Shown here piece by piece: positions 57,064-64,000 of a stretch of 64,000 bases of DNA (the first letter of the stretch is position 1; every line of letters begins with the position of its first letter). Position numbers and translations under genes: made by a program. The DNA lies in the NCBI RefSeq assembly GCF_032452875.1, contig NC_083880.1:53580829-53644828 (forward strand), given 5' to 3'. A model generated the notes under the pieces. That model worked only from the letters and a program-made list of their open reading frames with translations, did not search any database and was not told the origin of the DNA. The stretch is from Bos javanicus. Lineage: Eukaryota > Chordata > Mammalia > Artiodactyla > Bovidae.

Positions 57064-59547
57064 AACCTGAGACGAAGGTGAAAACTTTCAGCAAAAGGGC
57101 AAGTAACAGACCTAACGAGTGAAGTGTACTGTTTCCACTGCTTGTTTTCATCAGGTGAGCCCTTAGTGGGTTAAAGCGAGAACAGGCAGTTTGCAAATTC
57201 AGCAGGAGCAGCAGTGACTTCCTGAAGTTTGAAGTTTGCTGAGAACTCGTGCTGCAGAAGGCAGCTTGGTAGGTTAGAGGGTTCTGGAGTTGAAGACTAG
57301 TTAGAGCCAAGCATGGTAGCTGGCGTAGCAGAGAATTTGGGCTGAACGACAAACTTTAGAGGATCCTGTGACTGGGTGAAGAATAAGACACAAGAGTACT
57401 GACTGCTGGAGGAAAGAGAAGGTATTCAGAGCTCAGCCTGGAGAGAAGTCTGCCTGAAACATAAGATTTCATCCTTGACTTTGCTAGGTAGTGTTTTCAT
57501 CAGTTAGTTGGACGTAGAAATCAGTAGCGTGTTGTTGAGGTTTGTGGAGCACACCGAACAGTAGGAACACTTTGCAGTGACTGTGTTTGAGGATGAACGA
57601 GGAACTGATGTGCAAGAGGTCTGCAGTAAATGTAAGGGAAATGGAAAGTCCTGAACTCAGGTTCCCAAGTCATTCATTTGTTCATGCAACAGATATGCAC
57701 TCAACAGTTATGAGCTGATAAAGGGCTCTGGTATTTCGACTGTAAGCAGAATCAAGAGGTTTGCCCCTGTGGCCCTCACAGTGTCACGCAGAAGGCAGAT
57801 GTTAAATGCAGGTAAACCAGGTCGGAGTACCTGCCATGAAGGAAAACACCACACTTGGAGAGAGAATCGTGTCCTGAAAATATTAGATTGAGGAATGAGG
57901 GAAATTCTCTCCAAGGAAGAGGCTCTTCAGCTGGAGCCTGAAGAAGCGGGTTTTAGCGAGGAAGTAACTGTGGGCAGAGAGCATTCTTGGAGGAAACAGC
58001 ATGTGCAAAGGCCCTGAGTCATGAAAGAGGGTGGGATGCTCAGGGACGTGATCATTACCGAAGACCAGTGTGGCTGAAACTTAGTGAGCAGGCAAAGGGT
58101 GACACCAGGTGAGATTTTTAAGCATGTGGGGCAGGTGGTGGCATGTCTGTGTTCTAACGATCACCCTGGCCGCTATGAATGCAGCACCCTGAAAGCATCC
58201 CCATGTGGGGCTGGCCTACTGCGTGCTGCGACATATGTGTCATCTGCAGTCATAAATACTCCTTCATTCAACAAATGCATTCTGAGCTTATCCTGTGTGT
58301 TAGGTGCTGGGCAACAAGCAATAAACACAGTCCTTTCCCTGATGGCCTTCAGGCAAGTGTGGAAGCCAAGTATAGATACACAATCACAGAAATGTCATAA
58401 AATGACACATTGTGATAATATTGCAAAGGGAAAGTCCACAGTGCTGTGCGGGAGCAGGGGTCGTCCTGTTGACCTGGGGAAAGACCGCTCTGTGAGGTCC
58501 CCTTGAGGCTGCAATGCGAAGGATGCCTTGGAGGTGGCAAGGTGAAGAACGGTACAGGGATGTCCCAAGCAGAGGGGCCAGCAAGTGCAAAGGCTCTGGG
58601 ACAGGCAGGACTGTTAAAGGTTGGAACAGAAGAAGATGGGACAGGTAGGAGGTGGGGCTGAGAAGAAGGGGAGACAGGTAGGACCATGAGGAAGGTGGAA
58701 GCAGAGGAGAAGGTAGGAACAGAAGAAGGAGGACAGATAGGCTGTGGGACCAGGCAGAAGGGGGGGGTCACCTTAAGCACAGGGAGGAGTGGCCTGAGGA
58801 ACCTGGAGAAGTAAGTTAAGTTCCATGTAGTCCCTGCCTAGAAAGTCATGTTGAGGTTTTAGACTCTGATCTTTCTGGTTGGGAAGCAGTTAAGGGTTCT
58901 AACCAGGAGTGGCTGTACCCAAATGATGTGGTGAAAAAAGAGATTACTCCATTGGCAGTGGAGTGGAATGGAATGCCTGGGCCAAAACTAAAGAGAGAAA
59001 AATGGGTAGGAGGCTGTTGCCTATTGCCTCGGTCTTAAGGGGTGAAGACAAAGATGGAGAGAAGGATACCATTTTGTGTAACATTTTGGATGGAACATTG
59101 ACAGACTTTTGGTAGTAGACTGGCTATGGGCGATAAGGGGTGACTTCAAGGCTCTGCATGAGAAGCTGGAGAGGTGGCAGTCCCTAAAATGGGACAGGAG
59201 GTGGCAGGAGGAGTAGGTTTGCTGGGAAACCAACATGCTCCCCAAGAGCTCAATTCAGATGCTGAGGCAGGGACACAGGGCGAGCATGCCAGGTTCTCAC
59301 GGATCCTCTGTGAGGCAGGTGGGTGGTCCACTATAGAATTATGTATTTAATAAAAACACTTAAATTATCCATTACTGCAGAGCTGGGAAAGAAATGTCAC
59401 TGCACCTAAAGATAAGATTCAGAGGCCCTGTGAGCCATTTCCTGGCTCATCTCTCAGATCACGCATCTACTATGTCTATATTTGCCAAAAAGGAACAAAT
59501 TTTCTAGGGTTAGATAGAATGAATCCAAGTAACATTGCTTTAAAAAA
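57064..59547. other. No gene; ancient repeat debris
   Basis: Unique sequence with old repeat phrases at 57675-57750, 57950-58080 and 58255-58500 ('ttcattcaacaaatgcattc', 'agcatgtgcaaaggccctga'), and MIR-like pieces. No coding evidence for the 140-codon frames. Confidence 0.45.
58620..58755 (+). repeat. Degenerate purine-rich minisatellite
   Basis: Units resembling 'ggaacagaagaag' with 'gacaggtagga' start near 58623, 58671 and 58715, roughly 46 bp apart, purine-biased. Confidence 0.5.
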
Positions 59548-59660
59548 AAGTCACAGTGGTCCAGAGGTTAGGACTCCGCACTTCCACTGCAGGGGGCAGA
59601 GGTGAGAAACTAAGCTGCCATTAAGCCTTGCAGCAGAGCCAAAAAAAAAAGCCAAATAAT
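59548..59660 (+). mobile_element. CHR SINE fragment
   Basis: Sense 'gtggtccagaggttaggact', 'ccgcacttccactgcagggg', ending in an A-rich tail 'gagccaaaaaaaaaagcc'. Confidence 0.7.
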
Positions 59661-59844
59661 ATGAATTATTTCCATAGTAGTAATTCCCACCTTTGATTCT
59701 GTGTGGATATGCAAATTTCCATAATCACGCAGGTGAGAATATGGCTATGTGTATTCATATTAATCCAGGGCAATAATCCCCTCTCCCACCTCGTGAGTTA
59801 ATTTACACGTATTTAAATGACAGGTTCAATATCAAAGGTGATGC

Positions 59845-59990
59845 TGTAGAGTGGAAGACTGAAATACAGGGTCTGTCCCTTTATGAACTGTGTGACCCTG
59901 GGCAAGTTGTCTAACTTCCATTTCCTACTCAGCGCCAAGAATCTTCACCACCACGTTAGGGCTAACCATGAAAATTACGTGAAGAATGTC
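59845..59990 (+). repeat. MIR fragment
   Basis: 'atgaactgtgtgaccctggg' and 'caagttgtctaacttcc' match the MIR core. It ends about 560 bp before the GINS1 start. Confidence 0.6.
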
Positions 59991-60414
59991 ACAGTCTAGG
60001 CCTAGCACACAAGAGCTACCGAATAAAAGTTGTTTTCCCTTTGTTAAAACACAAAAAAACCCACACTACAAAACCGAACAGAACGCAACGCTGGGTCCCA
60101 ACATCAATGCCCACCTTTTCCGGGCCTGCCTTCTAGACCTCAAGGTACGCACACTGTCAACCAAAATGAGAATGACTGAATCCAACGGACGATCGAGCGT
60201 GCGCCCATCCCGAGTTGGGCAGCGTGAGAGCTGTCCTGCCGCTCAGCCTGAGCTTGGACCGAGGCCTGGACAGCTGGGTGGGGCTGAAGCCGGACTGAGG
60301 CCCGCAACCGCCCCAGGGAGACGCTCTGCCGCACTGCGGCTGTACCGCGGAGGCAAATGTCCCCTGGCGGCCACCGTAGCCCGGAGGCCGGCAGTGTTCT
60401 CCTATTAGTCGCCA

Positions 60415-60428
60415 TTTTGGCGCCAAAA
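60415..60428. promoter_or_regulatory. Palindromic E2F-type site
   Basis: TTTTGGCGCCAAAA is a perfect 14-bp inverted repeat containing the E2F core (TTTSGCGC) on both strands, 121 bp upstream of the GINS1 start codon. E2F control is established for many replication genes; use of this exact site is inference. Confidence 0.75.
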
Positions 60429-60549
60429 CGGGGCGGAGGCGGGGTCGGCACTGCGCGCGCCTAAGAACAATAGGAGCCGAAGCAGTAGGAAATAGTGAGG
60501 TGGCACTTTGGCTGAGAGCCTGTGGTCCAAAGGGCCCGGTGCCTGGGCC

Positions 60550-60624
60550 ATGTTCTGCGAGAAGGCCATGGAGCTGGTCCGGGAGCTGCACCGCGCGGCC
60601 GAGGGAAGGCTGCCTGCTTTCAAC
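60550..60624 (+). CDS. GINS1: GINS1 (PSF1) exon 1, 25 codons
   Basis: First coding exon of the GINS complex subunit PSF1, which joins Cdc45 and MCM2-7 in the replicative CMG helicase in the nucleus. The frame opens MFCEKAMELVRELHR and closes GRLPAFN, matching the start of mammalian GINS1 (remembered human sequence: Ile at residue 10, Pro at 17, Gln at 20). The exon ends in phase 0 at AAC followed by GTGAGG, a good donor site, where the known protein continues with the acidic EDGL segment in exon 2. The start has a moderate context (ggccATGt) and lies downstream of a CpG-island promoter. The rest of the roughly 196-residue protein lies beyond the window. Confidence 0.95.
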
Positions 60625-61659
60625 GTGAGGGCGGGGTCCTCCCCAGGGCTCTTCTCGGGCTGCACAACCCGGAGCGGGATGGCGGGTGTGCCTGTGGTTC
60701 CCCTCCATGGTTGTGGGAAGGTCGTGGGCAGGTCGGTTTTGGTGGCTTCCCGCGAGCGCAGGGGTTGCCGCCACTCTCCTCGCGCCCCCGACCCCCGCCC
60801 TGGTCTCCCGCCGCCGCCGCCGGCGTCCTCGTAGCTGCGGTGCGCGCGGGCTGGGCGGTGGGCGTCTCGCCCCGGTGAGGCGCAGAGAGATCGGGAAACG
60901 GGGTGCTAGAGTTCAGGTGTGAGTTACACCGGGAAGGTGTGGACCGGCGTAGCCCGGGCGTTAGGGCCGCGCCCTGAGGGCTGCAGTGAGTGTAGCCCCA
61001 CCGGGGAGCCGGCCGTGCAAATCCCCTCCCCTCCCCGCCGGGGAAGGGCGGGCAGCAAGGGGGCTCCGGGGCCGGGAGGTTTGCTCGTCACTACAAGGCA
61101 TTTCAGAGGAGCGACGGGATTACTCTGTGTTTTGATAGCTGTCGCAGCACTTTGGGGAATGGACCGGATAGAAGAAAGACTGGTTCTGAGTGGGTTATAA
61201 ATAGACCACAGAAGAGAATGGATGTGGTCCACAGCCCGGTCGGGGGGCCCTGAACACCGTGTCCTAAGACGACAGGACTGGTAGGTACGAGGACAGGGGT
61301 GGAGGTGAGAGGAGTAGCCGGGGAGTGGAGAGACCGTCGCCTCTGGAGGCTTCACTCAGGTAGCAGAGTAAACATCTGGCGGTCAGCAGAAGAGCTTCTG
61401 GGTAAGGTGAGTTTTGAACAATCAAGAGCAGTTAGTCTGACCTTGGGTTATTTAACAAATGGGGAAACTGAGCTGCTGGAATTAAGGATCAAGTTAAAGG
61501 GCTTGTCTGAACTTGGGGCGTGTTGGAAGCGGAGCCTCAACTTGAACAGTTTTCTTGAACAGATTTCCAGTCTGTTATTCTTGCAACTTCAGGCAGTTAC
61601 CTTATCTAAAAAGGAGACCACAGCGGGAGGTTCACTGGAGACACAGAACGCAGAGGGGT

Positions 61660-62371
61660 TGTTGTTGCTGTTGTTCAGTCCGTAAGTCATGCCCCAGTAT
61701 TTGTGACCCCATGGACTGCAGCAGGCCAGGCTTCCCTGTCCTTCACTGTCTCCCTGACTTTGCTCAAATTCATGTCCATTGGGTCAGTTATGTCATCCAA
61801 CCATTTCACCCTCTGTAGCCCCCTTCTCTTTCGTCGTACCCTCAATCTTTCCCAGCATCAGGGTCTTTTCCAATGAATCAGCTCTTTACATCAGGTGGCC
61901 AAAGTATTGGAGCTTCAGCATCGGCATTATTCCTTCCAAGGAATATACAGGGTTGATTTCCTTTAGGATTGACTGGTTTGATTTCCTTGCTGCCCAAGGG
62001 ACTCTCAAGAGTCTTCTCTAGCACCAAAATTGAAAAGCATCAGTTCTTGGGTGCTCAGCCTCCTTTATGGTCCAACTCTCATATCCGTACATGACTACTG
62101 GAAAAACCGTAGCTTTGACTATAGGGCCCTTTGTCTGCAAAGTGGTGCCTCTGCTTTTTAAAACGCTCTATAGGCTTGTCATAGCTTTTCTTCCAAGGAG
62201 CAAGGGTCTTTTAATTTCATGGCTGCAGTCACCATCTGCAGTGACTTAGGAGCCCAAGAAGATAAATTCTGCCCCTGATTCCATTTTTTTTCCATCTGTT
62301 TGCCATGAAGTTATGAGACCAGGTACCATGATCTTAGTTTTATGAATGCTGAGTTTTAAGCCAGATGTTTG
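61660..62371 (-). mobile_element. BovB 3' portion in GINS1 intron 1
   Basis: Antisense from 'gttgttgctgttgttcagtc' to 'gctgagttttaagccagatg'. TSD AGAGGGGT at 61652-61659 and 62372-62379. Confidence 0.88.
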
Positions 62372-63276
62372 AGAGGGGTGTGGGAAGACATAGGAAGGAA
62401 CCAGCCCAAAGGCGCAGAGACTTCCCACAGGTGCTGGCTTTTCAGACTGATAGTCCAGCTGTCTTTTTCGCTCAGATTTTAAGTGTTGGTTTCTTAGAAG
62501 TGTAAAATCCTGGCTTTTCTGGGTCTTAGACTGCACCTTTTCTTGCAGTCGTGCCTGCCTTTGGGGACTGGCCACTGGGACAGCTTAGCTGGGTTAGACT
62601 AAGAATTGATCTTGATCTGATTGACCCCTAACACCCTTGACCAACACATGCTTTTGAGAATCATTCCTCCCCAGCAGATGGTAGCTGGTTTAGAGCAGGG
62701 ACTCTGCCTTGTTTATCCCAGAATCCCTCATGGTTAGGTGCTGTGTTTGACAAACTGGAATGATGCACTTTGGATATGCAGAACTGATAATCATTTGACA
62801 CTTTAGGAAAATTATCTTGAGTTCCCAGAGGCTTACAGCTGGAGGTGGGAGCACAAAATGATGCCACTCCCAGTGTAAATTTTAAAAATCTAAGTCTTAA
62901 AAAAAGAAATAAAATTTTAAATCTGAGAACTTGGTTTTATCTTTACAAGTTTATTTCATGCTTGTCTTTTGTATACCTGCCGATTTCCTAATTGTGCAAG
63001 AGTTTCAGCTGTTCCTTAAAATAATATTTGTGATAAAAGGAATATTTAACTGAATTCTAGTAAATCAGACTTTTCCATGATATCTTTTTAACCAGTTGAT
63101 GAAAGAAAAAGTAGAAGTCATGCTTTCATTTTTCATTAGAAATGATTTCTTACATTCAAGCAGGGTTAGGTAGTGTAATTTTGTAATTACACCAGTAGTG
63201 CTAAAACATTTTTGCTAATGCATATATTTTGGCTCTGAAAGTAGATGGGTTGCTTATCGCTGTTTTGTATGGAGGT

Positions 63277-63353
63277 TTTGTGTGTGTGTGTGTGTGTGTG
63301 TGTGTTTGGTTGTCATTGTTATAGAATTATTGGGTTTTGTGTGTGTGTGTGTG
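63277..63353 (+). repeat. (GT)n microsatellite, two runs
   Basis: About 14 GT units at 63277-63304 and about 8 at 63338-63353, separated by 'ttggttgtcattg...'. Likely polymorphic. Confidence 0.92.
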
Positions 63354-63470
63354 TAAAAATTTTAATTGAAATGTAGTTTATTTACAGTGTTTCAGGTGTA
63401 GGGGTTGCTTTTTGACAGACATTGTATAACATTTATGAATTTTATAATTCTAATGTTTTTATCCTTCCAA
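63354..63470 (-). mobile_element. L1 3' UTR fragment
   Basis: Antisense 'ttgaaatgtagtttatttac' and 'gtgtttcaggtgtagggg'. Confidence 0.55.
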
Positions 63471-63654
63471 GGGAAGTTTTTTAGAAATTTGCCCAAGTAG
63501 GTAGCAGAAAAACTCCTCTGACCTTTCTGTTTTCTATCCTAGCAGTGTGTAGGTTTTTGGGGGGTTTTTTGGGTAATAACCTTTTAAGATTCTTTTCCAA
63601 TAAATAATAAGTTATTTACATGCTTTTGTCATGTGTTATTACTTCTGTAGACTG

Positions 63655-63895
63655 TTGGTTTTTTGTCATTAGTTTTACTGAGGTATAATTTATATATAAT
63701 ACAGTACACATTTTAATAGATCTTTGAGTTTTGACAAATGTATACAATCCTTGTAACCAGCAACCCAACCAAGATTTCTGCTATCCCAAGGATTCCCTTT
63801 TCTCTTGTGGCACTAGCTACCTCCCATCTGCAGCCCTAGGCAACCAAGGATTTTCCTTCCCCTACAGATTATATTTGTCTTTTTTATTGTATTTC
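63655..63895 (-). mobile_element. Old L1 3' UTR fragment
   Basis: Antisense 'ttactgaggtataatttata', 'tgacaaatgtatacaatcc', 'aaccagcaacccaaccaag' and 'gccctaggcaaccaaggatt' in order. Confidence 0.6.
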
Positions 63896-64000
63896 TGGAG
63901 TCAGCATGCCAGGAATTGCAAACTTTTCTGTACCGGGCCAGTTAGAAGCATACAGTATATACTCCTTTCTGTCTGACTTCTCAGCCCAGTCTGTTGACTG

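Larger units (their letters stand above)
60140..61090 (+). promoter_or_regulatory. GINS1: CpG-island promoter of GINS1
   Basis: Dense CpG and GC-rich sequence in contrast to the AT-rich flanks. Visible elements: GCCATTTTGG at 60411-60420 (YY1-like), a palindromic E2F-type site overlapping it, and GC boxes (ggggcggagg and ggcggggtc, 60430-60446). No TATA box. Transcription start is inferred between about 60430 and 60549. Confidence 0.8.
60625..64000 (+). other. GINS1: GINS1 intron 1 (partial)
   Basis: Starts at the GTGAGG donor. No homology to GINS1 exon 2 (EDGLRQVLEEM) was seen up to the window end. It contains the right part of the CpG island, a BovB fragment, a GT microsatellite and old L1 pieces. 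Confidence 0.85.

Noticed and set aside
58084..58506. 140-codon frame upstream of GINS1
   Set aside because: It overlaps ancient repeat phrases and has no family features.
60157..60774. 205-codon minus-strand frame over the GINS1 promoter
   Set aside because: GC-rich CpG-island sequence has few stops. No family features, and it crosses the GINS1 exon and promoter.
60508..61200. Plus-strand frames that read through the GINS1 donor site
   Set aside because: Exon 1 ends at a good donor in phase 0, and sequence after it does not match GINS1. The read-through frames are intronic chance.

Overview
This is ruminant (probably bovid) nuclear DNA. The diagnosis rests on dozens of ruminant-specific retroelements visible by eye: BovB/RTE LINEs in both orientations, tRNA-headed Bov-tA SINEs, BOVA2-type dimers with (AGC)n tails, CHR SINEs, older MIR and L1 pieces, and several endogenous-retrovirus (ERV) LTRs. 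There is no prokaryotic organisation and no CRISPR-like or operon-like structure. Most open frames are fragments of retroelements or chance.

Only one working gene is supported: exon 1 of GINS1 (PSF1 subunit of the GINS replication helicase complex), + strand, start codon at 60550, splice donor after 60624. It lies in a CpG island (about 60.14-61.09 kb) with a perfect palindromic E2F-type site. Everything to its right is intron 1. The 60 kb to its left is a gene-poor retroelement graveyard with three gene remnants: a C2H2 zinc-finger pseudogene (about 3.48-4.2 kb, -), a processed ABHD17C copy (about 7.9-10.88 kb, +), and a melanocortin-3-receptor pseudogene (22.38-23.5 kb, -).

Layout. 1-7.9 kb: class I ERV internal sequence broken by a solo LTR, then a second LTR, the zinc-finger remnant, a SINE split by an ERVK-type solo LTR, and CHR/Bov-tA/BovB pieces. 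7.9-10.9 kb: the ABHD17C retrocopy, itself rearranged. 11-37.3 kb: L1, BovB, SINE and LTR insertions in otherwise unique sequence, with the MC3R pseudogene and a mariner MITE. 37.9-50.4 kb: a BovB cluster of six copies, including one nearly full-length element carrying a nested antisense BovB and two SINEs. 50.4-57.1 kb: a degraded class I ERV with a gag-like fragment, long non-coding AT-rich interior and a 3' LTR; its interior is homologous to 1-1.75 kb. 57.1-60.1 kb: mostly unique sequence before GINS1.

Many insertions have target-site duplications (TSDs) that can be read directly, which gives their order of arrival. I found no sign of an undescribed biological system. The most interesting items are structural: the extra in-frame-length segment and the UTR-in-SINE rearrangement in the retrocopy, the nested BovB stack, a BovB/BOVA2 chimera, and the E2F palindrome at GINS1. 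Repeat names come from memory of consensus sequences, not from a search.
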